Assembly: GCF_003258365.1 (NCBI RefSeq)
Contig: NZ_QHKM01000013.1
Span: forward strand, 1 to 64,000
Length of the DNA: 64,000 nt
Direction: 5' to 3'
Source of the DNA: Hymenobacter edaphi
Lineage (GTDB): Bacteria > Bacteroidota > Bacteroidia > Cytophagales > Hymenobacteraceae
Positions 24,158-32,956 of this stretch are shown one piece after another; the stretch's first letter is position 1, and the number at the start of each line of letters is the position of its first letter. The notes under the pieces were generated by a model. The model saw nothing but the letters and a program-made list of their open reading frames with translations. It was not told the DNA's origin and did not search any database. The translations under genes and the position numbers were made by a program.

Positions 24158-26392
24158 ATGCCTGATCCTTCATCCCAGAACACCGACGAGGAGCTGAACA
24201 CCGCCAAGCAGGTGCAGCTCGAAAACGTGGGCGCCCTGACCCGCGGGCAGCTCACCCCCGAGGCCGCCGCCAATCCCGAAGGCCACGACGTGCCCGGCCA
24301 CGACCACCGCGGCCACAACCACCCCGCCGGCAAACAAGTCGTGGACCTGGCCGGCAACGCCGCCGACGCTCACGCCGGCCACGACCACGGCGACGGGGGC
24401 CACGACCACGGCCCGGCGGGGGCTAACCCGTACCTGTGGCCCGGCGTAAGCTTGGCGCTACTGCTGGGCGGCATTGCCCTGGATTACTACGACGCGGCTT
24501 GGTTTACCGGGTACGTGCGCCTGCTCTGGTACGGCGTGTCCTACCTGCTGGTGGGCTGGAAAGTCATCCGCTCAGCCATCCAGAGCATCCCCTCGGGCAA
24601 CGTGTTCAACGAATTCCTGCTCATGAGCATCGCCACTGTCGGGGCCTTTGCCATCGGCGAGTACCCGGAAGGGGTGGCTGTGATGCTGTTCTACACCGTG
24701 GGCGAGCTGTTCCAGGACGCGGCCGTGAACCGCGCCAAGCGCAGCATCCGGGCCCTGCTGGAAATCCAAGCCACTGAAGTCACCGTTATTCGCAACGGGC
24801 AACCGCTGGTGCTGGATCCCAAGCAGGTGGTGATTGGCGACACCATCGAGGTCAAGCCCGGCGAGAAAGTGGCCCTGGACGGCACGCTAACCAAAGGCCC
24901 GGCGTCGTTTAACACGGCCGCCCTCACCGGGGAATCGGTGCCCCAGACCAAGCAGGCCGGCGAGGTGGTGCTGGCCGGCATGGTCAACCTAGAATCCTTG
25001 ATTCAGGTGGCCGTCACGGCCGGCTACCAGGACACCAAGCTGGCCAAAATCCTAGCCATGGTGCAGGACGCGGTGGGCCGCAAAGCCAAGACCCAGCAGT
25101 TCATCACCAAGTTTGCCAAGGTCTACACGCCTATCGTGGTGGCCCTGGCCGTACTGTTAGTAGTGGTGCCCGCTTTCGTAGTCGACGACTACGTGTTTCG
25201 CACCTGGCTCTACCGGGCGTTGGTGTTCCTGGTCATTTCCTGCCCCTGCGCGCTGGTCATCAGCATCCCGCTGGGCTACTTCGGCGGCATCGGCGCGGCG
25301 TCCAAAAACGGCATCCTGTTCAAGGGCTCCAACTTCCTGGACCAGATGCGCGAGCTCGACACGGTGGTCATGGACAAGACCGGCACGCTCACCCAGGGCG
25401 TGTTTGCCGTGCAGCAGGTGCAAACGGCCGCCGGCCTTGATGCCCCGCAACTCTTGCGCCTCGTCGGCGCGCTCGAAACCAAGTCCACCCATCCCATTGC
25501 CAAAGCCGTCGTGCTCCACGCGGGCGCCGCCGCGGTCGGGGTACCCGCGGAAAACGTGGAGGAAATCAGTGGCCACGGCATGCGCGGCCGCGTAGACGGG
25601 CGCGACGTGCTGGCCGGCAACACCAAGCTGCTCACCAAGTTCAGCGTGGCCTACCCGCCTGAAGTAGACCAAGTGGTGGACAGCATCGTGGTGGCGGCGG
25701 TGGATGGCCAGTACGCCGGTTACCTGACCGTGGCCGACGCGCCGAAGGAAGACGCCGTTCGAACGGTGCAGGAGCTGCGGGCCGACGGCATCACCAAACT
25801 CGTGATGCTCTCCGGCGACAAGGACAGCATCACCCAGCGCGTGGCCAAGGAGTTGGGCATCGACGAGGCCCACGGGGGCCTGCTACCCGAAGACAAGGCC
25901 CGCTACGTGCAGCAGTACAAGGACGCGGGCCGCAAGCTGGCCTTTGTGGGCGACGGGGTGAACGACGCTCCAGTCGTAGCCCTGGCCGATGTGGGCATTG
26001 CCATGGGCGGTCTGGGCTCCGACGCCACCATCGAAACCGCCGACGTGGTGATCCAGACCGACCACCCCAGCAAAATTGCCACCGCCCGCCGCATTGCCCG
26101 CGCCACACACACGGTGGTGTGGCAAAACATCTGGTTGGCCTTTATCGTGAAGGGCATCGTGCTCGTGTTGGGCGCCGGGGGCCTGGCCACCATGTGGGAA
26201 GCGGTGTTTGCCGACGTGGGTGTGGCCCTGCTGGCTATTCTCAACGCGGTGCGCATCCAGCGCATGGACTACGCCACGCCGGGCGGCGACCCGCTGGCTG
26301 CGGTGCCCCCGGTAATCATCCCCCGCCCGGCAAACGAGTCGGTGGTAGAAAAAATGCCCGAGGAACTGCGTCAAGGACCCCACCCCCGCTAG
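24158..26392 (+). CDS. heavy-metal P1B-type ATPase (ZntA/CadA-like)
   Basis: The ATG at 24158 gives 744 residues; a GTG at 24125 is less likely. The N-terminus has no HMA domain but a Gly/His/Asp-rich tail (GHDVPGHDHRGHNH, HAGHDHGDGGHDHG). Core motifs are TGES (257-260), the ion-binding CPC in SCPCALVIS (362-364), the phosphorylation site DKTGT (406-410) and GDGVNDAP. The CPC pair and the His-rich tail indicate export of Zn, Cd, Co or Pb. It follows the NicO-like gene by 36 bp. Confidence 0.92.
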   Translation: MPDPSSQNTDEELNTAKQVQLENVGALTRGQLTPEAAANPEGHDVPGHDHRGHNHPAGKQVVDLAGNAADAHAGHDHGDGGHDHGPAGANPYLWPGVSLALLLGGIALDYYDAAWFTGYVRLLWYGVSYLLVGWKVIRSAIQSIPSGNVFNEFLLMSIATVGAFAIGEYPEGVAVMLFYTVGELFQDAAVNRAKRSIRALLEIQATEVTVIRNGQPLVLDPKQVVIGDTIEVKPGEKVALDGTLTKGPASFNTAALTGESVPQTKQAGEVVLAGMVNLESLIQVAVTAGYQDTKLAKILAMVQDAVGRKAKTQQFITKFAKVYTPIVVALAVLLVVVPAFVVDDYVFRTWLYRALVFLVISCPCALVISIPLGYFGGIGAASKNGILFKGSNFLDQMRELDTVVMDKTGTLTQGVFAVQQVQTAAGLDAPQLLRLVGALETKSTHPIAKAVVLHAGAAAVGVPAENVEEISGHGMRGRVDGRDVLAGNTKLLTKFSVAYPPEVDQVVDSIVVAAVDGQYAGYLTVADAPKEDAVRTVQELRADGITKLVMLSGDKDSITQRVAKELGIDEAHGGLLPEDKARYVQQYKDAGRKLAFVGDGVNDAPVVALADVGIAMGGLGSDATIETADVVIQTDHPSKIATARRIARATHTVVWQNIWLAFIVKGIVLVLGAGGLATMWEAVFADVGVALLAILNAVRIQRMDYATPGGDPLAAVPPVIIPRPANESVVEKMPEELRQGPHPR

Positions 26393-26396
26393 GCGC

Positions 26397-26846
26397 GTGC
26401 GCATCTACCGCTCGACTGTGCTAAACTGCCCACCGGAGCAGGTCTGGCAGGCCGTTATCCAGCCCCGGTTGCTACTTTACGTGGCCTGGCCCGTGCTGCG
26501 CTTTCGGCCCGTAGCACCCCGGCAGCTGCCGCAAACGTGGCAGGACGGCAAATACCTGGTGCGCCTGTATCTGGGCGGCTGGTTGCCCCTGGGCACGCAG
26601 TGGATTGTGATTTCGCAGGATGCCGCCCGTTACCGGCTGCGCGACAACGGCCACGGCCCGCTGGCCCGCGTGTGGGACCACCGCATCACCCTGCGGCCAC
26701 TGGGTGCCGGGCAAACCGTGTATACCGACGAGGTCAGCATTGATGCGGGCTTGTTGACGCCGCTGGTAGCGGGCTTTGCCGCCGGGTTCTACTGGTGGCG
26801 CCAGCGGCGGTGGGTACGGCTCGTGCGCCGCGAGCTTGCCTTTTGA
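26397..26846 (+). CDS. SRPBCC-fold protein
   Basis: A GTG start at 26397, 4 bp after the ATPase stop, gives 149 residues. MRIYRSTVLNCPPEQVWQAV is the classic first strand and helix of the START/SRPBCC ligand-binding fold; strands such as YRLRDNGHG and QTVYTDEVSID follow, with a C-terminal helix WWRQRRWVRLVRREL. The ligand is unknown. Tight spacing places it in the metal operon, but I cannot name a role. Confidence 0.7.
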   Translation: MRIYRSTVLNCPPEQVWQAVIQPRLLLYVAWPVLRFRPVAPRQLPQTWQDGKYLVRLYLGGWLPLGTQWIVISQDAARYRLRDNGHGPLARVWDHRITLRPLGAGQTVYTDEVSIDAGLLTPLVAGFAAGFYWWRQRRWVRLVRRELAF

Positions 26847-26903
26847 TGGGTTGCGCCGCATCCGAATGGAAGTAAGTAATATCCCTTCTTTACCCAACAC
26901 CCC

Positions 26904-27800
26904 ATGAGCAGTAGCCACGGCATGAGCGGCAGCGCCGCCGGACGCAACAAGCGGCAATTAACCATTGTGTTTTTCCTAACCCTAACCTACCTGGTGGCCG
27001 AAGTCGTGGGCGGGTTCTGGACCGGCAGTCTGGCCCTGCTGGCCGATGCCGGCCACATGCTCACCGACGTGGCCGGCGTGGGTCTGGCCCTGTTGGCCAT
27101 CCGCTTCGCCGAAAAGCCCGCCACACCCGAGCGTACCTACGGTTATTACCGCTTCGAGATTCTGGCCGCGCTCACCAACGCGGTGGTGCTCATCCTGATT
27201 TCGCTCTACATCCTCTACGAAGCCTATTTCCGCTTTCTCGACCCGCCCCAGGTAGAAAGCACCAGCATGTTGTGGGTCGCCGGCGTAGGCTTGCTCATCA
27301 ACCTGTATTGCATGTACCTGTTGCGCCAGGGCAAAAGCGAAAGCCTGAACATGAAGGGCGCCTACTTCGAAGTGCTCTCGGACATGCTCACCTCCATCGG
27401 CGTTATTGCGGCGGGCGTCATCATGCTCACCACCGGCTGGTACTACGCCGACCCGCTGCTTTCGGCCGGCATCGGCCTGTTCATTCTGCCCCGCACCTGG
27501 ACGCTGCTCAAGGAAGCGGTGGGCGTGCTGCTGGAAGGGACTCCGGCCGAGGTAAACCTGGAAACCCTGCGCCAGGGCCTACTGGCCGAGCCGGGGGTGG
27601 CAGCCGTGCACGACCTGCACGCCTGGTCGCTTACCTCCGGCGTTAACGCCTTCAGCGCCCACGTGGTGCTCGCCGAGGGGGCCCAGCACGACGAGGTGCT
27701 GGCGCGAACCCACGCCTACGTGACCAGTAAGTTTGCCATCCAGCACGCCACCATTCAGGTGGAGCGCGGCGGCTTTGCCCAGCACGAAACCCACTTGTAA
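26904..27800 (+). CDS. czcD: cation diffusion facilitator (CzcD/ZitB-like)
   Basis: The 298-residue protein has six membrane helices and a cytoplasmic C-terminal domain. TM2 has LLADAGHMLTDVAGVGLALLA with the expected H...D metal pair. In TM5 the matching His is replaced: FEVLSDMLTSIGVIAAG has E...D. This change may shift metal preference. The C-terminal domain includes VHDLHAWSLTSGVNAFSAHVVL, as in family members. It exports Zn, Co or Cd from the cytoplasm using proton exchange. Confidence 0.92.
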   Translation: MSSSHGMSGSAAGRNKRQLTIVFFLTLTYLVAEVVGGFWTGSLALLADAGHMLTDVAGVGLALLAIRFAEKPATPERTYGYYRFEILAALTNAVVLILISLYILYEAYFRFLDPPQVESTSMLWVAGVGLLINLYCMYLLRQGKSESLNMKGAYFEVLSDMLTSIGVIAAGVIMLTTGWYYADPLLSAGIGLFILPRTWTLLKEAVGVLLEGTPAEVNLETLRQGLLAEPGVAAVHDLHAWSLTSGVNAFSAHVVLAEGAQHDEVLARTHAYVTSKFAIQHATIQVERGGFAQHETHL

Positions 27801-27842
27801 AACCTTTCTGGTTGCTTTCCCACCTTTAACTGGCTCCGGTTC

Positions 27843-29264
27843 ATGCCCGCTACTGCTTACGACGTTCTCATCATCGGCTCCGGCCCCGGCGGCTACATTG
27901 CGGCCGTGCGCTGCGGACAGCTGGGCCTCAAAACCGCCCTCATCGAAAAGTACCCCACCCTGGGCGGCACCTGCCTCAACGTGGGCTGTATTCCCAGCAA
28001 GGCGGTTCTCGAATCCACCGAACTCTACCACAAAGCCACGGAGCAGTTTGCGGCGCACGGCATCGACGCCGATAACCTGCGGGCCGATTTGCCCCGCTTG
28101 ATGGCGCGCAAGGACCAAGTGGTGAAAAAGGTATGCGACGGGGTGGTGTACCTGATGAAGAAAAACAAAGTAGACGTGATTCACGGCACGGCCTCGTTTG
28201 TGGATGCCACCACCGTGCAGGTTGCGCCCGCAGCAGGGGGCAGTGAGGAGGGGCAGCAGCTCACGGCCAAGAACATCATCATTGCTACCGGCTCCAAGCC
28301 CAGCAGCCTGCCCTTTATCACCCTGGATAAGGAGCGCGTCATCACCAGCACCGAGGCACTGGCCCTGCGCGAACTGCCCCAACACCTGATTATCGTGGGC
28401 GGCGGCGTCATCGGCCTGGAGCTGGGCTCGGTGTACGCCCGCCTCGGCAGCAAGGTGTCGGTGGTGGAATACACCGACGCCATCATTCCCACCATGGACC
28501 GCACCCTGGGCAAGGAGCTGCTGCGTTCCCTGAAAAAGCAGGGCCTGGAGTTCTACCTGTCGCATAAGGTCACGGCCGTGACGCGCGAGGGAGCAACCGT
28601 GAAGCTGACGGCCTCCCCGGCCGCCGGCGGGGCCGACCTGCAACTGGCGGGCGACTACTGCCTGGTCTCGGTGGGCCGTCGCCCCTTTACCGACGGGCTG
28701 AACTTAGCTGCGGCGGGGGTGGAACTGGACGAGAAAGGGCGGGTAAAAGTCGACGAGGACCTCCAAACGACGGTGCCCGGCATCTGGGCCATCGGCGATG
28801 TGGTGCGCGGCGCCATGCTGGCGCACAAGGCCTCCGACGAAGGCGTGTTCGTCGCCGAGCGCATTGCCGGTCAGAAGCCCCACCTCAATTACCTGCTCAT
28901 CCCCGGCGTGGTCTATACCTGGCCCGAAGTGGCCGGCGTGGGCTACACCGAAGAGCAACTCCAGGAACTGGGCCGAGCGTACAAAGCGGGCTCCTTCCCG
29001 TATTCGGCTTCGGGCCGGGCCGTGGCCGGGAGCGACACCGAGGGATTGGTAAAGGTGCTCACCGACGCGCAAACCGACGAAATCCTGGGCGTACACATGA
29101 TTGGGCCCCGTATTGCCGACATCATCGCCGAAGCCGTGGGGGTCATGCACTTCCGCGCCGCGGCCGAGGACGTGGGTATGATGTCGCACGCCCATCCTAC
29201 CTACGCCGAAGCTTTCAAGGAAGCTTGCTTGAACGCGGCCGGCATCGGGGCCCTAAACATGTAA
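27843..29264 (+). CDS. lpdA: dihydrolipoamide dehydrogenase
   Basis: The 473-residue flavoprotein begins 42 bp after czcD. It has the FAD-binding GSGPGGYIAA (12-21), the redox disulfide in GGTCLNVGCIPSKA (Cys44 and Cys49), an NAD-binding IVGGGVIGLELGSV, and the C-terminal SHAHPTYAEAFKEA with the catalytic His-Glu pair. The C-terminal Cys pair of mercuric reductases is absent, so it is not MerA. No E1 or E2 subunits of a dehydrogenase complex lie nearby. It is probably a plasmid copy recruited to the metal operon, for example to keep thiols reduced; that role is inference. Confidence 0.9.
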   Translation: MPATAYDVLIIGSGPGGYIAAVRCGQLGLKTALIEKYPTLGGTCLNVGCIPSKAVLESTELYHKATEQFAAHGIDADNLRADLPRLMARKDQVVKKVCDGVVYLMKKNKVDVIHGTASFVDATTVQVAPAAGGSEEGQQLTAKNIIIATGSKPSSLPFITLDKERVITSTEALALRELPQHLIIVGGGVIGLELGSVYARLGSKVSVVEYTDAIIPTMDRTLGKELLRSLKKQGLEFYLSHKVTAVTREGATVKLTASPAAGGADLQLAGDYCLVSVGRRPFTDGLNLAAAGVELDEKGRVKVDEDLQTTVPGIWAIGDVVRGAMLAHKASDEGVFVAERIAGQKPHLNYLLIPGVVYTWPEVAGVGYTEEQLQELGRAYKAGSFPYSASGRAVAGSDTEGLVKVLTDAQTDEILGVHMIGPRIADIIAEAVGVMHFRAAAEDVGMMSHAHPTYAEAFKEACLNAAGIGALNM

Positions 29265-29649
29265 CGCCGCACGTCGACAAAATTAGCTCTGCATGCTAAT
29301 TCAATCGTTATGCAAGTAAGAGTCCTCAAGGGGCAGCGGGTGGAAGCTTGATTAATAGGCAAATATGCTTTTCATGCGGGAAGACCGAAGTTCACGCGGT
29401 GGTCCTGCAGGTCTCGACGCGCCGTTGTTTGTCCTGCTATGCCGTTGCTCGCGGTTACGTCAGCCGCAAGGTCTGCGGCCTGCGCGAGAGCGACAAAACA
29501 CCCAGGCAAGGGTCGGCGGAGTAAACGGTGCTGAAAGTCTAACATCCGGCGCGGTTATTCCAAGGAGGTACGGCTGTCTCCACACCTACTTTGGTGTGCT
29601 TTTTGAATTAGCAGCCCGACGCATGAGGCGTATTTACTTGTCGGATCAC
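29265..29649. other. unexplained 385-bp gap
   Basis: The gap between lpdA and the L,D-transpeptidase gene holds an open frame in phase with the latter, but that peptide has no leader or domain and looks non-coding. The stretch 29500-29600 has several short stem-forming segments, but no recognisable RNA family. A TACTTTG resembling a promoter element occurs near 29587 but lacks one base of the consensus. Confidence 0.4.
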
Positions 29650-30447
29650 ATGGCTCTTTCCCGTATTTCACGACGGCGCTGGCCGCTGCCGCTGCCCTTC
29701 TTCACCCTCATAACCCTTCTGCTGGTGGGCTGCCGGCAACCGGTTACCACGCAAGCGCCCGTTTCTGCCTCGGCATCTCGTCCGGTCGTACTTCCGGACT
29801 CGGCCGGGCACGTGCCGCGCTTGGATGCACAGCTGCGCCAGCATTACCGGGCGCTGGGGGACGCGGCCCAGGGCTTGCGTTTTGCGGTGTTCGAGCAAGC
29901 CATGACCGGGTACCTAAACCTACGCCAGCAAGGCTTGGTGCCTAGGCAGCGGCTGGCCATTGTGGACTTTGACTTGCCTTCCACCGAAAAGCGGCTGTGG
30001 GTGCTTGATGTTTCCGCCAACCAAGTGCTCTATCGTACGCTGGTGGCCCACGGCAATCAATCCGGGCAATTGCAAGCCTCTCATTTCTCCAACACCGTGA
30101 ACAGTCACATGAGCAGCTTGGGCTTCTACGTGGCCGGCGAGACGTACGTAGGCAAGCACGGCCGCTCCCTGCGACTTAGCGGCTTGGACGAGGGGTTTAA
30201 TTCCAACGCGGCGGCCCGCGCCATCGTGGTACACGGAGCGGACTACGTCAGCGAAAACTTCATTAAGCAAACCGGGCGCCTGGGGCGCAGCCAAGGGTGC
30301 CCGGCTTTGCCCCTGGACCTGTATGAGCCCATCATCGACAGCCTAAAGGGTGGCGCGGGACTTTTTATGCACAAGTCCGAGGCCGGTTACAGCTCCCCGT
30401 ATTTAGACGAGCAAAAAGCCAGCGCCGCTTACTTCCCGGCTGCCTGA
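29650..30447 (+). CDS. murein L,D-transpeptidase-family lipoprotein
   Basis: The ATG at 29650 gives 265 residues with a leader ending LLLVGC (lipoprotein). An upstream in-frame ATG at 29623 is possible. The catalytic part has FHxx-like HFSNTVNSHMSSLGFYV, IVVHGADYV and GRSQGCPALP, where Cys is the nucleophile, matching the YkuD-type murein L,D-transpeptidase catalytic family (YkuD_2). The enzyme would crosslink or edit peptidoglycan. It stands alone between the metal block and the iron operon. Confidence 0.82.
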   Translation: MALSRISRRRWPLPLPFFTLITLLLVGCRQPVTTQAPVSASASRPVVLPDSAGHVPRLDAQLRQHYRALGDAAQGLRFAVFEQAMTGYLNLRQQGLVPRQRLAIVDFDLPSTEKRLWVLDVSANQVLYRTLVAHGNQSGQLQASHFSNTVNSHMSSLGFYVAGETYVGKHGRSLRLSGLDEGFNSNAAARAIVVHGADYVSENFIKQTGRLGRSQGCPALPLDLYEPIIDSLKGGAGLFMHKSEAGYSSPYLDEQKASAAYFPAA

Positions 30448-30505
30448 GAGACAGCGCTTTCCAGCAGAACGCCCCCGTCCAATTATAGGGCTCGAACCCG
30501 AGTCA

Positions 30506-30522
30506 TTTAGAAGCGTTCTAAA
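30506..30522. promoter_or_regulatory. inverted repeat, candidate iron-type operator
   Basis: TTTAGAA and TTCTAAA flank GCG. A further half-site TTTAGAA lies at 30538-30544, just before the -7 element at 30563. The TTTAGA...TCTAAA core is shared with the palindrome at 13166-13185. Confidence 0.6.
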
Positions 30523-30562
30523 AAAAATTTCGGTCTATTTAGAATGATTACAGATAAGCTAA

Positions 30563-30570
30563 TACCTTTG
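30563..30570 (+). promoter_or_regulatory. promoter -7 element (TACCTTTG)
   Basis: This exact TAnnTTTG match lies 28 bp before the DUF4856 start and directly downstream of the operator half-sites, so a repressor there would block it. Confidence 0.65.
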
Positions 30571-30598
30571 CCTTATCATTCGCTCCACACCCAATCCC

Positions 30599-31750
30599 AT
30601 GACCTTAAAATACGCTTCGGTCGCGCTGCTTGCACTTGCTTTTGGTTTCGCATCCTGCGATAAGAACGACAACGAAGCCGCGCCGACCCTGCGCGCCAAG
30701 ATGGACGCCAGCACCCTAACGGCTACCTCGCGCTACACCGAGTCCTTCAAGGATGCCAGCGGTCAGAGCACGGTAGACCTGGGTACGTCGAACCAGCGGC
30801 TGGACATGTTCACGGAGTTCAACACTTACATGTCGTTGGTAGCGGTGGCGCCGCCGGCCGCCCCACAGACCCTGGACGTAGCCAAGCTCCGCGGTATGTA
30901 CGCCAACACGGGCGGCTACTTTACCGGCGTTGGCCTGAACGGCTCGGGCTTGTCGCTGCGCGCCACCACGGCCGCTTCCCTCACTGGCACGCCGGCCGAG
31001 GCCGTGCGCACCTACATCGATGGGCAAATCACCAAGCTGGCCACCGCCAGCCAGTCGGTTAACCAAGTGGCTGCCCCCGGCACCGCCGGGCGCATCGGCC
31101 GTTATCTGGTGGACGAGAAAGGCATTGAAGTGAATCAAGTTATTGCCAAGTCGCTCCTTGGCGCCCTGCTGCTTGACCAGATTGGCAACGTGTTGCTCAC
31201 CGACAACGCACTGAAAGCCAACAACAACAAAGTGGTGGACGGCAAAGCATATTCGGAGTTGGAGCACAATTGGGATTTGGCGTACGGCTACCTCACGAGC
31301 AACCCCATTATGACCACGGACATCAACCTGACGCCCCGCGAGCGGTTCCTGGCCGGTTACCTCAACGAGAAGAACGGCCCGGCTTCGCCCGGCGTGTACC
31401 TGGCCTTTCTGAAGGGCCGCGCGGCCATCGTCAACAACGATGCCGCCGGCGTGCAGGCCCAGGCCGCCATCATCCGCACCGAGCTGGAAAAGACCATTGC
31501 CCTCTCGGCCGTGTCGTACCTGAGCAACTGGAAAGCGGCTTCGGACCCGGCCGTCAAAGCCCACGCGTTGGGTGAAGGCCTTGGCTTTATCTACTCGCTG
31601 CGCTTCTGCACCAAGTACGGCGCCGACGCGGCTTTCTCCGACGGGGTCCTGAATCCCTTGACCGCCGGCACCAACGGCGCTTGGAACCTGACCAACGCCC
31701 AAGCCGACGTGGCCATCAACGCCATCAAAGCCAAGTTCAATTTGCAGTAA
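30599..31750 (+). CDS. DUF4856 lipoprotein of the imelysin operon
   Basis: The 383-residue protein has a lipoprotein leader ending FGFASC. Segments such as TLTATSRYTESFKDASGQ, RLDMFTEFNTYM, ELEHNWDLAYGYL and ISxRE-like NLTPRERFLAGYLNEKNGP match the DUF4856 family, which sits beside imelysins in Bacteroidota. The function is unknown; the protein is mostly helical and surface-anchored. It is the first gene of the operon under the TTTAGA-type operator. A hairpin separates it from the imelysin gene. Confidence 0.82.
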   Translation: MTLKYASVALLALAFGFASCDKNDNEAAPTLRAKMDASTLTATSRYTESFKDASGQSTVDLGTSNQRLDMFTEFNTYMSLVAVAPPAAPQTLDVAKLRGMYANTGGYFTGVGLNGSGLSLRATTAASLTGTPAEAVRTYIDGQITKLATASQSVNQVAAPGTAGRIGRYLVDEKGIEVNQVIAKSLLGALLLDQIGNVLLTDNALKANNNKVVDGKAYSELEHNWDLAYGYLTSNPIMTTDINLTPRERFLAGYLNEKNGPASPGVYLAFLKGRAAIVNNDAAGVQAQAAIIRTELEKTIALSAVSYLSNWKAASDPAVKAHALGEGLGFIYSLRFCTKYGADAAFSDGVLNPLTAGTNGAWNLTNAQADVAINAIKAKFNLQ

Positions 31751-31779
31751 CCCGGAACTGCCCACCCGGCGAAACCGTT

Positions 31780-31822
31780 AGGCCAACCCGTTTGTCAGCG
31801 CCGCTGCCAGGCGGGTTGGCCT
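31780..31822. terminator. intercistronic hairpin
   Basis: AGGCCAACCCG (31780-31790) pairs perfectly with CGGGTTGGCCT (31812-31822) across 21 bases. With no long T-run it may act as a partial terminator or an mRNA stabiliser after the DUF4856 gene. Confidence 0.5.
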
Positions 31823-31843
31823 TCGCTACGAAATCAGCTTTTC

Positions 31844-32956
31844 ATGAAAAAGTCCCTTCTGTTTGCCCTGACGCTGCTGTTGCTCACCGTTGGCATGTTC
31901 AGCTGCCAGAAAGACCCCGCCGGCGATTCACCCGAGCCCAGCACGGGGCCCGACCGCAAAGCCTTGCTCACGCATTGGGCCGACAGCCTGGTAAAGCCCG
32001 CTTACCAGCGCTTCAACGACAAGCTGGTAGTTCTCAAGGCCAAGACCACGGCGTTTACGGCCGCCCCCGCTCCGGCGACGCTTGAAGAGCTGCGCCAGGC
32101 TTGGCAGGCCGCGTACGTGGAATGGCAAAAGGTAGAACTCTACGAGTTCGGCCCCGCCGAGCAGGTGAGCTTGCGCAACCACTTCAACATCTACCCGGCC
32201 GATGTGACGGGCATCAACCGCAACATCACCAGCGGCTCGTATGACTTCGAGCTGTCGACCGCCATTCCCCAGCAGGGTTTCCCGACCTTGGATTACCTGC
32301 TCAACGGCGTGGCCACGGGCGACGCGGCCATTGCGCAGCGATACGCTTCCTCGGCTAATCACCGCCGTTACCTGACCGACGTGGTGGCTAAGATGGAGCA
32401 GACCTTCGGCACGGTGTACGCGCAGTGGAACGGCTCCTACCGCGACACCTTCATCAACAACGCTGGCACCGACGCCAGTTCGTCCTTGTCGCGGGTCATC
32501 AACGCTTATTCCTTGTACTACGAGCGCTACCTGCGGGCCGGCAAAATCGGTATTCCGGCCGGGGCCATGACCGGCGCGCCGCTGCCCGACAAAATCGAAG
32601 CCTACTACCAGCGCGGCGCGCTGCCCCTGCAGCTGGCCACCACCGCTCACGCCGCGGTGCAGCAATTTTTCACCGGCCGTACGGGCCAGCCCTCGCTAAA
32701 AAGCTACCTGGATGCGCTGGGGGCCAAGGACAGCCGCACGGGCCAGAGCCTGACCAGCATCATCAGCGCCCAGTTCGGGGTATCGGCCCAGCAGCTGGCC
32801 TCGCTCGGCCCCGACTTGCACGCCACCATCACGGCGCGCAATGCCGACGCGGTGGCATCTTACAATGAGATGCAGAAGGCGGTGCGCCTGATTAAGGTCG
32901 ACATGACGTCGGCCATGGGCATCACCGTGACCTACGTGGACAACGACGGCGACTAA
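31844..32956 (+). CDS. imelysin-family lipoprotein
   Basis: The 370-residue protein has a lipoprotein leader ending FSCQK. The imelysin (M75-like) fold is shown by LTHWADSLVKPAYQRF, LRQAWQAAYVEWQKVELYEFGPAE and two similar helical bundles. The GxHxxE motif of iron-regulated IrpA/imelysins is replaced: the equivalent segment reads QQGFPTLDYLLNG, without His and with Asp for Glu. Imelysins are periplasmic proteins linked to iron uptake. The stop overlaps the start of the HTTM gene by one base. Confidence 0.85.
   Translation: MKKSLLFALTLLLLTVGMFSCQKDPAGDSPEPSTGPDRKALLTHWADSLVKPAYQRFNDKLVVLKAKTTAFTAAPAPATLEELRQAWQAAYVEWQKVELYEFGPAEQVSLRNHFNIYPADVTGINRNITSGSYDFELSTAIPQQGFPTLDYLLNGVATGDAAIAQRYASSANHRRYLTDVVAKMEQTFGTVYAQWNGSYRDTFINNAGTDASSSLSRVINAYSLYYERYLRAGKIGIPAGAMTGAPLPDKIEAYYQRGALPLQLATTAHAAVQQFFTGRTGQPSLKSYLDALGAKDSRTGQSLTSIISAQFGVSAQQLASLGPDLHATITARNADAVASYNEMQKAVRLIKVDMTSAMGITVTYVDNDGD

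Noticed and set aside
27843-29264. Flavoprotein as mercuric reductase MerA
   Set aside because: The C-terminal Cys pair and N-terminal HMA domain are absent and the end reads HAHPTYAEAFKEA as in dihydrolipoamide dehydrogenases.
29440-29610. Possible group II intron or other structured RNA
   Set aside because: A few short stems are visible, but no conserved catalytic core or boundary motif could be recognised.
29365-29649. N-terminal extension of the L,D-transpeptidase
   Set aside because: The extension has no leader or domain, while the ATG at 29650 gives a proper lipoprotein signal.
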